From positions 42,255-106,254 of the forward strand of contig NZ_NCJH01000027.1 in NCBI RefSeq assembly GCF_002278925.1: a DNA stretch of 64,000 nt, in the 5' to 3' direction. Below are positions 31,554 through 40,317 of the stretch, one piece after another. A program made the position numbers and the translations under genes. The notes beneath the pieces are model-generated. The model made no database searches. It worked only from the letters and a program-made list of their open reading frames with translations, and had not been told where the DNA came from. Every line of letters begins with the position of its first letter. Positions within the stretch are counted from its first letter, which is position 1. The DNA comes from Polaromonas sp. 39-63-25. Its GTDB lineage: Bacteria; Pseudomonadota; Gammaproteobacteria; Burkholderiales; Burkholderiaceae_C.

Positions 31554-32618
31554 ATGAAACGCAGCATTTTTTCTGGTGGTCGCCTGCTGGCGATCGTGGT
31601 CTTCGCCGTGCTCGGCGCGGGCATGGCCTTTGCGGGCCATCACCCGGCGCACGCCGGCCTGGCAATGGCGGCAATTTCGATGCCGGCCAACAGCGAGGCC
31701 TGGGCGGCCCTGGCTTTCGGCGGGCTGACCATCACGCCGGCCAACCTGACACTGCTCAAGCAGGGTTTTAACGCGGCCTTCAAGGGTGCCTTTACCACGG
31801 CAAAGCCGATGTGGGACAAGGTCGCCATGAAGGTGCCGTCCTCGACCAGCGAGGAAATCTATGCCTGGCTTGGCGCGAACACGCAAATGCGCGAGTGGCT
31901 GGGTGAGCGGGTGTACCAGAACCTCAAGCTGCACGGCTACAGCATCAAGAACAAGAAGTTTGAAAACACCGTGGCGGTACCCAGGGACGCCATTGATGAT
32001 GACCAGTACGGCACCTACACGCCGCTGATGGCAAACCTCGGCCAGGACGCGGCGCTGCATCCTGATCAGTTGATCTTTTCGCTGATCGCAGCCGGCACTT
32101 CGACGCTGTGCTATGACGGCCAGTACTTCTTCGATACCGATCACCCGGTGGGTCAGTCGGGCGCAGAGGTCAGCGTCAGCAACTACCAATCTGTTGGCGG
32201 CAACAACCCCTGGTATCTGCTCGACATCAGCAAGATGCTCAAGCCCTTCATTTTGCAGATGCGCCGGGACTACTCGTTTGTCTCCAAGACGGACCTGACA
32301 GACCAGCACGTCTTCGACAAAGACGAATATGTCTTTGGCGTCGATGGCCGGTTGAACGTGGGCTTCGGGCTGTGGCAGCAAGCCTATTGCAGCAAGGCCG
32401 CCCTGGACGCAGCCGGCTACGGCGCCGCACGCCAGGCCATGATGAGCGTCAAAAACGATGCCGGCAAGCCGATGGGCATCATGCCCGGCCTGCTGCTCGT
32501 TGGCCCCAGCAACGAAAAGGCCGCGCTGGACGTGGTCACCGCCGAGCGCCAGGCAAACGGCGCCAGCAACGTCTACCGCAACACCGCCGTGGTCGTGACC
32601 TGCCCCTGGTTGCCTTGA
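31554..32618 (+). CDS. Major head protein (Mu gpT) with a hydrophobic N-terminal extension
   Basis: 354 residues. From about residue 55 it reads as gpT (ITPANLTLLKQGFNAAFKGAF...W..VAMKVPSSTSEEIYAWLGANTQMREWLGERVYQNLKLHGYSIKNKKFE...). The preceding 50 residues are unusual: KRSIFSGGRLLAIVVFAVLG and AGMAFAGHHPAHA look like a Sec signal. GGAG stands at the right distance from the ATG, so the extension is likely translated. It may be removed by the head protease. Confidence 0.9.
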   Translation: MKRSIFSGGRLLAIVVFAVLGAGMAFAGHHPAHAGLAMAAISMPANSEAWAALAFGGLTITPANLTLLKQGFNAAFKGAFTTAKPMWDKVAMKVPSSTSEEIYAWLGANTQMREWLGERVYQNLKLHGYSIKNKKFENTVAVPRDAIDDDQYGTYTPLMANLGQDAALHPDQLIFSLIAAGTSTLCYDGQYFFDTDHPVGQSGAEVSVSNYQSVGGNNPWYLLDISKMLKPFILQMRRDYSFVSKTDLTDQHVFDKDEYVFGVDGRLNVGFGLWQQAYCSKAALDAAGYGAARQAMMSVKNDAGKPMGIMPGLLLVGPSNEKAALDVVTAERQANGASNVYRNTAVVVTCPWLP

Positions 32619-32655
32619 GCGGCCACTGACTGATTAACTCCAGGAGAAAACTTAG

Positions 32656-32874
32656 ATGGCAACCAAGAACCAAAGCCGGGCCGCTGGCCCGGCCACCCGA
32701 GGCCTGAAGGTCACAGCCCGCCCGGCGAGCTTTCGCCGGGGTGGCCACACCTTCAGTGGCGAGGCAAAGACGATTCCGCTGAGCGAGCTGTCGGCCGAAC
32801 AGGTCGAGCAGATCACCACAGACCCCAACCTGGTGGTGCAGGAAGTGGACATCGAGCCGCCCGCCGAGGCGTAG
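32656..32874 (+). CDS. Mu gp35/FluMu HI1506-like small protein
   Basis: 72 residues: GLKVTARPASFRRGGHTFSGEAKTIPLSELSAEQVEQITTDPNLVVQEVDI is the short domain typical of this position in Mu-like phages. Its role in head formation is not known. AGGAG precedes the start. Confidence 0.8.
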   Translation: MATKNQSRAAGPATRGLKVTARPASFRRGGHTFSGEAKTIPLSELSAEQVEQITTDPNLVVQEVDIEPPAEA

Positions 32875-32913
32875 ACCGACACAAATAAGCAACTGCAAAG
32901 CAGCCAAGCAAAA

Positions 32914-32945
32914 GCCCCGGTGGGTAACACCACCGGGCCTTTTTT
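32914..32945 (+). terminator. Intrinsic terminator after the head genes
   Basis: CCCGGTGG-GTAACA-CCACCGGG, a perfect 8-bp stem, then CCTTTTTT. Marks the end of the head transcript or a partial attenuator before the head-tail joining genes. Confidence 0.9.
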
Positions 32946-33009
32946 GAGGTTTCAGGAATGTGCTACCCAAGTGTGCATTCCTTAAAGCTTAAACACCCCT
33001 TAAAACCAA

Positions 33010-33516
33010 GTGCCCTACGCCACCGCCACAGAACTGCTGACCCGCTTCGACGCCACTGAGATTTCTCAGCGCGTCGATCGCGGCGTGCCGCGCCTGGTCA
33101 CCGCCGCGCTGATGATCGCCGTGGCCGCAGGAACCAGCCTGGTGGGCTACCCGGCCGATGCGGTCGCCCGCGCCCAGGCCGGCCTGGTGGTGGTGCAGCG
33201 CGCCCTGCAGGATGCCGACGACACCATCAACGGCTACATCAGCGCCAGGTACACCTTGCCGATCGCGCCGGTGCCAGCAGTGCTGCAGCGGGTGGCCTGC
33301 GAGCTGGCGCGCTTTTACCTCTATGACGATCAGGTCACGGATCTGATCAAGGACCGCCATGCGGCGAACATCAAGTGGCTTGAAAGCGTTTCAAAGGGCG
33401 TCGTCAGCCTGGGCGCGGACGCGGCCAGCGGCGTGCAGCCCGTCAGCAGCGCCGGCGCCGAGCTGGTGACCGGCGGCAAGGTGTGGGGCCGCGAAAGCAG
33501 TCGGGGGTTTATATGA
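33010..33516 (+). CDS. Head-tail joining protein (DUF1320, Mu gp36)
   Basis: 168 residues from GTG 33010. YATATELLTRFDATEISQR...QDADDTINGYISARYTLPIAPVPAVLQRVACELARFYLYDD is the gp36 pattern (a gp6/HK97-like adaptor). It connects portal and tail. Overlaps the next gene by 4 bp. Confidence 0.88.
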   Translation: MPYATATELLTRFDATEISQRVDRGVPRLVTAALMIAVAAGTSLVGYPADAVARAQAGLVVVQRALQDADDTINGYISARYTLPIAPVPAVLQRVACELARFYLYDDQVTDLIKDRHAANIKWLESVSKGVVSLGADAASGVQPVSSAGAELVTGGKVWGRESSRGFI

Positions 33517-34028
33517 CCGGCATCGTCATCGAAGCCCGCACCGATGGCCTGGAGGGCCTGGGCGGTGCGTTTGCACGCATGGCCGCGCTCGGCCAGCAGC
33601 CCCGCCCGATCTGGGAGGCCATCGGCCAGTACGGCGAAAGCAGCACCCGGCTGCGCTTCAAAAACCAGGCCGGCCCGGACCGCAAGCGCTGGGTGCCCAG
33701 CATCCGCGCCCAGGCCAGCGGCCCTGGCCGGACACTTATTCAGAAGGCCAGGCTGCTGCGCAGCATCAGCCACAACGCGGACAACAGCGGCACCAGCTGG
33801 GGCACCAACGTGATTTATGCCGGCGTTCACCAGTTCGGCGCTGTCATCAAGGCCAAATCAGCCGGCGCGCTGCGCTTTCGCATGCCGGGTGGCGGATTCG
33901 TGACGGTCAAGCAAGTCACCATCCCGGCTAGGCCTTACCTGGGCGTCAATGCCGAGGACGGCCGCGAGATGCTGGCCCTGACCAATGACGCCATCGACCT
34001 GGCTGCGCGCAACCGGGGGGGTGCTTGA
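33513..34028 (+). CDS. Virion morphogenesis protein (Mu gpG)
   Basis: 171 residues: ITGIVIEAR-like start, RMAALGQQPRPIWEAIGQYGESSTRLRF...RKRWVPSIRAQA...LLRSISHNADNSGTSWGTNVIYAGVHQFGAVIKAK...IPARPYLGV is typical of the gpG/phage tail-completion family. Overlaps gp36 and gp37 genes. Confidence 0.87.
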   Translation: MTGIVIEARTDGLEGLGGAFARMAALGQQPRPIWEAIGQYGESSTRLRFKNQAGPDRKRWVPSIRAQASGPGRTLIQKARLLRSISHNADNSGTSWGTNVIYAGVHQFGAVIKAKSAGALRFRMPGGGFVTVKQVTIPARPYLGVNAEDGREMLALTNDAIDLAARNRGGA

Positions 34029-34642
34029 TGCTTGCCGCCGCCGAAAACGCCCTCATTGCCCGCCTGCAAGCGCACCGCGACGTGAAGCGCCTGGTGCGCA
34101 CCGTGGGCACCCTGCCCAAGGTGACCAGCGATGCGCTGCTCAAGCGCTACCACGCCGACGCGCCTGCCCTTTATATAGTGCCGGGCCGGTTCACGGTGGC
34201 GGACAGCCTGGCCACCATGCGTTTTACCGTGGCCGGCGTGGTGCGCAACGTGGCCGGCCAGGAGCAGGCCCGCAAGGGCGACGGCATTGACATTGGCTGC
34301 GACGGCCTGGTAACGCTGGCCATACGCGCCCTGCACGACCAGCGGGTGGGCGACTGCAGCTGGCGGGTGACCGGCGGCGAGATGGTCGATGAAGAAATTT
34401 TCGACCAGGCCGGCGTGGCCGCGGTGGAGATCACGCTGGAAAGCTGGCCGGTCGAGATCGGCTTTGACTACGGCGAGGCGCAGATCGCCGAGCTGCCGAG
34501 CTTCACGCGGGTGCATGCCGACATCGACATTCCCCCGCAGGCCGGCAGCGCCGAGCATGCCAAGTGGCTGGCCACGCCGCCCGACTATTCAACCAGCCGG
34601 CCAGACGCCGACCTGGACGTTCAACTCCCTGGAGCACCCTGA
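34028..34642 (+). CDS. Mu gp37-like protein (DUF1834)
   Basis: 204 residues. N-terminal AAAENALIARLQAH...VRTVGTLPKV, central beta-rich ALYIVPGRFTVADSLATMRFTVAGVVRNVAGQEQARKG and the C-terminal W.VEIGF match DUF1834, a tail-terminator-like protein. ATG overlaps the gpG stop (TGATG). Confidence 0.83.
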   Translation: MLAAAENALIARLQAHRDVKRLVRTVGTLPKVTSDALLKRYHADAPALYIVPGRFTVADSLATMRFTVAGVVRNVAGQEQARKGDGIDIGCDGLVTLAIRALHDQRVGDCSWRVTGGEMVDEEIFDQAGVAAVEITLESWPVEIGFDYGEAQIAELPSFTRVHADIDIPPQAGSAEHAKWLATPPDYSTSRPDADLDVQLPGAP

Positions 34643-34881
34643 TGGAACAGATTTTTGTGAAACCCGCACCGCAGCCCGAAGGCCAGCCGGCCCTGAAGGT
34701 GCGCAAGCTGATCAACGGCTACCTTGCCGAAGGCGGCGAGCTGGTCAACGCCGAGGGCTACTGGCTGCGCCGCATTGCCGATGGCGATGTGGTGGGCGCC
34801 GCGCCGCCTGATGAGCCGCCTGAAGCGCAAGCCGCCAAGAGCGTGCCGCGCATGGTGAAAACCAACGCCTCAAACCTGTAA
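34642..34881 (+). CDS. Mu gp38-like protein (DUF2635)
   Basis: 79 residues: IFVKPAPQPEGQPALKVRKLINGYLAEGGELVNAEGYWLRRIADGDVV is the DUF2635 domain, always placed before the sheath gene in Mu-like phages. ATG overlaps the upstream stop; GGAGC upstream. Confidence 0.87.
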   Translation: MEQIFVKPAPQPEGQPALKVRKLINGYLAEGGELVNAEGYWLRRIADGDVVGAAPPDEPPEAQAAKSVPRMVKTNASNL

Positions 34882-34903
34882 CCCGTTTTAACTGGAGCAT
34901 TAC

Positions 34904-36376
34904 ATGCCGGACAACATCGCGTTCAATACCATCCCGATCGACGTGCGCACGCCAGGCCAGTACCTGGAGGTGGACAACAGCAAGGCGGTGCGCGGCCTGC
35001 CGGCCATGAACCGGCGCATGCTGTTCATTGGCAACAAGTTGGCGGCCGGCAGCGCTGCCGCGTTGACGCTGCAGCGCATCAACAGCCCCGCAGAAGCGGC
35101 CGCGCTGTTTGGCCGCGGCTCGGTGCTGCACGAGATGCTGGTGATTGCCCGCAACGCCAACAAGGAAAGCGACATCTGGGCAATGGGCCTGGCCGACGAC
35201 GTGGCCGGCACCGCCGCCACCAAGACCCTCACGGTCACCGGCCCGGCCACGGAGGCCGGCACGCTGGCGCTGTACATCAACGGTGTCAAGATCACCGTTG
35301 GCGTGGCGCTCAACGATGCGGCCACCGTGGTGGCCACCGCCATCGCGGCGGCCGTCAATGCCCGCCTGGATGCCCCTGTGACCGCAGCGGCAGCCCTGGC
35401 CGTCGTGACCCTCACCGCGCGCCACAAGGGCGCATTCACCAACGACATTGATGCACGCATCAATTACTACCCCGACGAAAAAACGCCGGCCGGGGTGGCC
35501 ATCGTCATCGCCGCTGGCGTGGCCGGCGCCGGCAACCCCGATGTTGCGCCTGCCCTGGCAGCCATCAGCCTGGAGGCCTACTACACAATCGCCACGCCGT
35601 ACAACGACGCCAGCAACGTGGTCAAGCTGGAGACCGAACTGGCCGCCCGCTGGGGCGGCATGGACATGCGCACGGGCCATCTGTTCATCGGCATGACCGG
35701 CACGCACGCGGCGCTGACCACCTACGGCGCGGCGCGCAACAGCCCGCACAGCACGGTGATGGGTGTAAAAAGCGCGCCATCGCCAAGCTACCACTACGCG
35801 GCAGCGCTGGCGGCGGTGTGCGAGTTCAGCGGCGCGATCGACCCGGCGCGGCCTTTCCAGACGCTCAACCTGCCCGGCCTGTTGCCGCCCGCCCTGGGCG
35901 ACCGCTTCACGCGCCAGGAGCGCGACCTGCTGCTGCGCGACGGCATCAGCACCTTCCTGGTAGACCAGGGCGGCAACGTGCTGATCGAGCGGGTGGTGAC
36001 CACCTACCAGGTGAATGCCTACGGCATCGACGATGTGAGCTACCTCGACCTGGAGACCAAGTGGACGGTGGACTACATGCGCTTTGCCTTCCGGGCACGC
36101 ATCGCGCTGCGCTTCCCGCGCCACAAGCTGGCTGACGACGGCACCAGCTTTTCGCCTGGCCAGGCGGTGGCCACGCCGAACATCATTCGCGGCGAGCTGC
36201 TCGACGTGGCGCGCCAGCTGGAGCTGGTGGGTGTGCTGGAGGGCTTCGAGCAGTTCAAGAACGACCTGGTGGTGGTGCGCAGCCTGGTGGACACCGGCCG
36301 GGTCAACTGCATCTTGCCGCCGAATGTGGTCAACCAGTTCCGCGTGTTCGCCGCGTCGGTTCAATTCATTCTTTAA
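34904..36376 (+). CDS. Contractile tail sheath protein (Mu gpL)
   Basis: 490 residues with the gpL-type pattern: start IAFNTIPIDVRTPGQYLEVDNSKAVRGL, central GKVxxEALYxxIATPYND, and C-terminal VTTYQVNAYGIDDVSYLDLETKWTVDYMRFAFRARIALRFPRHKLADDG. Forms the contractile outer tube. GGAGC precedes the ATG. Confidence 0.94.
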   Translation: MPDNIAFNTIPIDVRTPGQYLEVDNSKAVRGLPAMNRRMLFIGNKLAAGSAAALTLQRINSPAEAAALFGRGSVLHEMLVIARNANKESDIWAMGLADDVAGTAATKTLTVTGPATEAGTLALYINGVKITVGVALNDAATVVATAIAAAVNARLDAPVTAAAALAVVTLTARHKGAFTNDIDARINYYPDEKTPAGVAIVIAAGVAGAGNPDVAPALAAISLEAYYTIATPYNDASNVVKLETELAARWGGMDMRTGHLFIGMTGTHAALTTYGAARNSPHSTVMGVKSAPSPSYHYAAALAAVCEFSGAIDPARPFQTLNLPGLLPPALGDRFTRQERDLLLRDGISTFLVDQGGNVLIERVVTTYQVNAYGIDDVSYLDLETKWTVDYMRFAFRARIALRFPRHKLADDGTSFSPGQAVATPNIIRGELLDVARQLELVGVLEGFEQFKNDLVVVRSLVDTGRVNCILPPNVVNQFRVFAASVQFIL

Positions 36377-36388
36377 GAGGGCTTCAAC

Positions 36389-36739
36389 ATGACGCAAATT
36401 GCAGGCAAGGTATTTGTGACCATCAACGGCCAGCGGCTGCGCAGCAAGGAGGGCGCAAGCCTGGAGACCGGCGGCATCGAGCGCGAGGCGGTCATCAGCG
36501 ACAGCGGCGTTGATGGCTTCATGGAAAAGCACACCGCGCCCAAGGTGGAATGCAAGGTCAGCCTGACCAATGACGTGCGCCTGGCGGATCTGCAGGCCTT
36601 CAAGGACGGCACCCTGGTCTTCGAGACCGACACCGGCCGCACCTACACGCTGATCAACGCGTGGAACGCCAAGCCGCCCAAGCTGGAGAAGGGCGAGGTG
36701 TCTCTGGAGTTCGGCGCTGCCGAGTGCCTGGAAGGCTAA
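36389..36739 (+). CDS. Tail tube protein (Mu gpM)
   Basis: 116 residues. KVFVTINGQRLRSKEGASLETGGIEREAVISDSGVDGFMEKHTAPKVECKVSLTNDVRLADLQAFKDGTLVFETDTGRTYTLINAW is the Mu gpM tube pattern. Follows the sheath and is followed by a strong terminator. Confidence 0.9.
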   Translation: MTQIAGKVFVTINGQRLRSKEGASLETGGIEREAVISDSGVDGFMEKHTAPKVECKVSLTNDVRLADLQAFKDGTLVFETDTGRTYTLINAWNAKPPKLEKGEVSLEFGAAECLEG

Positions 36740-36760
36740 ACGCCGCAGGCACATGACCGA

Positions 36761-36782
36761 AGCCACCTGCGGGTGGCTTTTT
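36761..36782 (+). terminator. Intrinsic terminator after the tail tube gene
   Basis: AGCCACC-TGCG-GGTGGCT, a perfect 7-bp stem with a 4-nt loop, running directly into TTTTT. Would lower expression of the downstream tail genes relative to sheath and tube, which are needed in many copies. Confidence 0.9.
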
Positions 36783-36828
36783 CCACTGAAACACCCTGCT
36801 TTTAAACAGCTTTAAACACCCGGAGTCC

Positions 36829-37125
36829 ATGATGTCTGAGAACCTGATCAAGCCCCTGAAAAAGCCCTGGAAGGTCGGCGGCAAGGAAGCCAGCGAGATT
36901 GAAGTGCGGCCGTCCACCATGAAAGACGTGATCGCCGCCGAGCAGCAGGCATCGAGCTTTCAGCCGAACTCGTTCAACGTGCAGATGGCCTGCCTGCAGA
37001 TCGTGCGCGCGGGCGAGTTCACCGGCCCGTTCGTGGCGAGCCACTTCATGGGCATGAGTCCGAACCGCTTCGGTGAAATTGCCTCGGCCCTGGCGGAGGC
37101 CGACCGCCTGGGGGAAGACGCGTAG
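36829..37125 (+). CDS. Tail assembly chaperone (Mu gp41)
   Basis: 98 residues (ATGATG start). IKPLKKPWKVGGKEASEIEVRPSTMKDVIAAEQQAS...CLQIVRAGEFTGPFVASHFMGMSPNRFGEIASALAEAD is the gp41 family. It assists tape-measure folding; the end of the gene contains a GGGGGAA slippery heptamer. Confidence 0.85.
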   Translation: MMSENLIKPLKKPWKVGGKEASEIEVRPSTMKDVIAAEQQASSFQPNSFNVQMACLQIVRAGEFTGPFVASHFMGMSPNRFGEIASALAEADRLGEDA

Positions 37126-37262
37126 CCAAGCATAAAGACAAGCTTGGCGGGGTTGCCCTGATAGCCCTGAAATTTCATTGGAGCCGCGCGGAGATCCTGA
37201 GCCTGCCGCTGGCAGAGTTTGAGCTGTACCTGAACATCCTCACGAAACCACCTGAATCATGA
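37110..37262 (+). CDS. -1 frameshift extension of the tail assembly chaperone
   Basis: A -1 shift at GGGGGAA (37110-37116) continues the reading frame for about 48 codons to TGA 37260-37262: GRRVAKHKDKLGGVALIAL then KFHWSRAEILSLPLAEFELY and LNILTKPPES. There is no ribosome-binding site or start for this frame alone. A fused chaperone made by frameshift is conserved in many tailed phages (Mu is reported to use this strategy as well). Its stop overlaps the tape-measure ATG. Confidence 0.7.
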   Translation, partial: GGRRVAKHKDKLGGVALIALKFHWSRAEILSLPLAEFELYLNILTKPPES

Positions 37263-39082
37263 GCACCACCTACGTTGTCGGCGTCCGAATAGATGGCAGT
37301 GCAGCCAGCTATCTGCGCGCCACGCAACAGGCGCTGCAGGGTACCCGCGCTTTTGCCAACGCCGCGCGGGCTGAGTTCCAGCGGCTCAGGGGCTTCATGC
37401 AGTCCACCCAGGGGCAGCTTGCATCGCTGGGCCTGGGCGTGGGGCTGGTGCAGACCGCTCGCAACGCGGCGCTCCTGGAAAAAAAGCTCACCCAGGTTCG
37501 GCTGACGGCCGGCGCGTCCGTCGCGGAGCAGAGCGAAGCCTACCGCGAGATGTTCACGCTGATCAAAAAGAACGGCGGCGCGATCGAGGACACGCTGGCG
37601 GGCTACAACAACCTGATCCAGGCCGGTCTCAAGCACAAGGAAGCGCTGGAGGCCACCAAGGCTGTGAGCCTGGGCAAGGCGGTGACCGGCGCGAATGAAG
37701 ACTCTCTGAGCGGCGCGCTGACGGTGGGCGCGGCCAACTATGGCTTTGATCTGGCGAAGGCCGGTGTTGCCACGAGCATGCTCGACCGCATGACTGTCGC
37801 CGGCCGGCTGGGCAATGCCGAGCTGGAGAACCTTTCGACCATCTTCCCGCGTGTCGCGTCGCGCGCGCAATCGGCGGGCATGAGCTTTGACAAGACGCTG
37901 GCCTTCATTGAGGGCCTGTCGCAGATCGAGCGCCAGCCCGAACGCCTGGCCACCCTGGCTGATTCGACTCTTCGCCTGTTCACCAATGCCGCTTATGCCA
38001 AGGACGCCGAGAAGGCCACTGGCGTCAAGTTCTTCGGCAAGGACGGTAGCCGGCGCGACTCGATCACGGTGCTGGAAGACATGCGCAAGGGCTTTGTGAA
38101 GCTGACCACCGACGCGCAGCGCTTCCAGTACATCAATAAGGCCTTTGGTAAAACCGACCTGGACACCCAGCGCGGCATTTTCGCGCTGCTCAACGGCAAG
38201 AGCCTGGGTGAGATCCGCAAATTCGAGGAAGAGATCAAGACTGCGGGCGGCACGCTGCAGCGCGACCTGCCGGCCGCCATTGCCAACGCAGCCGACCAGG
38301 CCTCGCGCCTCAAGAACACGCTGCGCGAATCGGCCGAAGGGTTTGCCCGGCCGATCAACGAAACCATTGCCGGCGCGATCAAGTACCTGCTCAACAGCAA
38401 GGCCCAGGGTGGCCTGGAGTTGAGCGGTGGTCAGATTGCTGGCGGTGCGGCCGTGGGCGCTGCGGGCGTGTATGCCCTATCGCGCATCCTGCCTGGTGCG
38501 GTCGGCAGGATTGTCGGCCGCACGGGCGGCGTGGCCGCTGGCGTGGCCCAGGGCAAGGCGCTGCAGGCCGCTGCCGGCGTGACGCCGGTCTACGTGACCA
38601 ACTGGTCTGAAATGGGCGGTGGCAGCGGCGCGGCCAGTCTGCTGGGCGTCGGTGGAGCCGCTGCGGGCGGCGCTGCGGCCGTCAGCGTGCTGACCAAGCT
38701 CAAGACGCTCGCGGCCCTGGCACCGCTGGCCGGCGCATCCAAGCTGGGCGTGGCCGGCCTGGGCTACACGGCGGCCGGCGTGGGCCTGGCTGGCGCTGCC
38801 GGCTACGGCGTGGGCACGGGCATCTACAAATACGGCCTGGAGGGCAACAAGGGCGGCGAAGGCATTGGCGAGCTGGTGGCGCGCTTCATGAGCCTGTTTG
38901 GCAATGAGGAGGCCAAACGCTCGGTGGCCATCAATGACGCTTTAAAGAACAGCAAGGTCGGCGGCGAGATCACGATCCGCGCGCTGGGCAACCCGAACCT
39001 GGCCGTGCAGGTAGAAGCAAAGCCCTTTACCGGCACCCGGATGAACGCCCTGGGCCAGACCATGCGCGGGGCGGGTGAGTAA
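37259..39082 (+). CDS. Tail tape measure protein (Mu gp42)
   Basis: 607 residues: a TP901-type core (AALLEKKLTQVRLTAGASVAEQSEAYREMFTLIKKNGGAIEDTLAGYNNLIQ...LSGALTVGAANYGFDL) and hydrophobic Gly/Ala-rich segments (GGAAVGAAGVYAL, AGLGYTAAGVGLAGAAGYGVGTG). Its length sets tail length and is in the range of Mu gp42. The ATG overlaps the chaperone extension stop. Confidence 0.92.
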   Translation: MSTTYVVGVRIDGSAASYLRATQQALQGTRAFANAARAEFQRLRGFMQSTQGQLASLGLGVGLVQTARNAALLEKKLTQVRLTAGASVAEQSEAYREMFTLIKKNGGAIEDTLAGYNNLIQAGLKHKEALEATKAVSLGKAVTGANEDSLSGALTVGAANYGFDLAKAGVATSMLDRMTVAGRLGNAELENLSTIFPRVASRAQSAGMSFDKTLAFIEGLSQIERQPERLATLADSTLRLFTNAAYAKDAEKATGVKFFGKDGSRRDSITVLEDMRKGFVKLTTDAQRFQYINKAFGKTDLDTQRGIFALLNGKSLGEIRKFEEEIKTAGGTLQRDLPAAIANAADQASRLKNTLRESAEGFARPINETIAGAIKYLLNSKAQGGLELSGGQIAGGAAVGAAGVYALSRILPGAVGRIVGRTGGVAAGVAQGKALQAAAGVTPVYVTNWSEMGGGSGAASLLGVGGAAAGGAAAVSVLTKLKTLAALAPLAGASKLGVAGLGYTAAGVGLAGAAGYGVGTGIYKYGLEGNKGGEGIGELVARFMSLFGNEEAKRSVAINDALKNSKVGGEITIRALGNPNLAVQVEAKPFTGTRMNALGQTMRGAGE

Positions 39083-40317
39083 TGGCCTGGCGCGATGAGA
39101 TGGGCCGCATCACTCTGCCAGACGGCAGGCAGCTGGTGGCCGGCAGTTTTCGCGGTGTGCCCTTTCGCACGGTGGACGCCGAGATTCGCGTGGGCCGGCG
39201 CAACCAGGTCAACGAATACCCGCAGCGCGACCAGCCCTACGTGGACGATCTGGGCCGCAAGGCGCGGCGCTACGCCGTCGAGCTGTACGTCATCGGCGAC
39301 AACTACTTCGCCGAGCGCAATGCGCTGATCGAGGCGCTGGAGGCCAAGGGCCCCGGCGAGCTGATCCACCCGCGCTACGGCGCGCTGACGGTTTCGGTCG
39401 ATGGCGATGCCGGTGTCAAGGAGTCGCCTGACCGTGGCGGCATGGCGCGCATCACGGTCACCTTCGTCGAGGACGCGGCGAACAACTTCCCGAAGTCGGT
39501 GGACGACACGGTCTCGCAGGTCGAGATCAGCGCCAACGCGGCCGACGATGCGGCCGAGGCGGACTTCGCGGAAGAGTTTACGGTCGAGGGCATCAGCGTG
39601 CTGGCCACCGAGGCGATCAAGGGCCTGACATCGAGCGTGGCCGGACTGCTGGAGACGGCGCGGCTGGCGACCAGCGTTGGCGGCCTGGCCACCATCGTGC
39701 GGCTGGTGGGCGGCCTGACCGGCAACCTGGCGGCGCTGATCCGCACGCCCGTGGTGCTGGTGCAGGGCCTGCGCGGCATTTATGCCCAGCTGGTGCAAGA
39801 GGTGAGCCGGCCGCTTTCGGCCATCGCCGAGCTGCAGCATGTGTTTGGCGGCAACACCCGCTCGCCGGCCGTGGCCTTGAGCGGCTCCAGCCGCGCGCGC
39901 AGCCTGTCCAATGACACCGCCAGGGCCGATCTGCAGCGCCGGCTGAGCTTGAGCAACCAGGCCCGCCTGCTGGCCGTGGCGATTACCAACACCGACGTGG
40001 TGGCCACCAGCGACCAGGCCACGGCGCTGCGCGATGCCCTGGTGGCGCAGATCGATGCCGAGCTGGAAGTGAACGACCCGCCGGCAGCCGTGGCCAAGGC
40101 CTTGACGGCCATGCGCGCGGCCGTGGTGCGCGACGTGGCCGCGCGCAGCGAGTTCTTGCGGCGCCGGTCTACCTACACGCCGCAGGCCGTGTTGCCGGCC
40201 GTGGTGCTGGCGCACCGGATCTATCAGGACGCGGCCAGAGCCGATGAGCTGGTGGCGCGCAATGGCGTGGCGCACCCGGCCTTTGTGCCGGCGCGGCCGC
40301 TGGAGGTGCTGCGGTGA
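39082..40317 (+). CDS. DNA circularisation/tail protein (Mu gpN)
   Basis: 411 residues. WRDEMGRITLPDGRQLVAGSFRGVPFRTVDAEIRVGRRNQVNEYPQRDQPYVDDLGRKARRYAVELYVIGDNYFAERNALIEALEAKGPGELIHPRYG is the gpN N-terminal domain; it belongs to the baseplate/tail tip and, in Mu, protects injected DNA. Long helical C-terminus. Confidence 0.9.
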   Translation: MAWRDEMGRITLPDGRQLVAGSFRGVPFRTVDAEIRVGRRNQVNEYPQRDQPYVDDLGRKARRYAVELYVIGDNYFAERNALIEALEAKGPGELIHPRYGALTVSVDGDAGVKESPDRGGMARITVTFVEDAANNFPKSVDDTVSQVEISANAADDAAEADFAEEFTVEGISVLATEAIKGLTSSVAGLLETARLATSVGGLATIVRLVGGLTGNLAALIRTPVVLVQGLRGIYAQLVQEVSRPLSAIAELQHVFGGNTRSPAVALSGSSRARSLSNDTARADLQRRLSLSNQARLLAVAITNTDVVATSDQATALRDALVAQIDAELEVNDPPAAVAKALTAMRAAVVRDVAARSEFLRRRSTYTPQAVLPAVVLAHRIYQDAARADELVARNGVAHPAFVPARPLEVLR

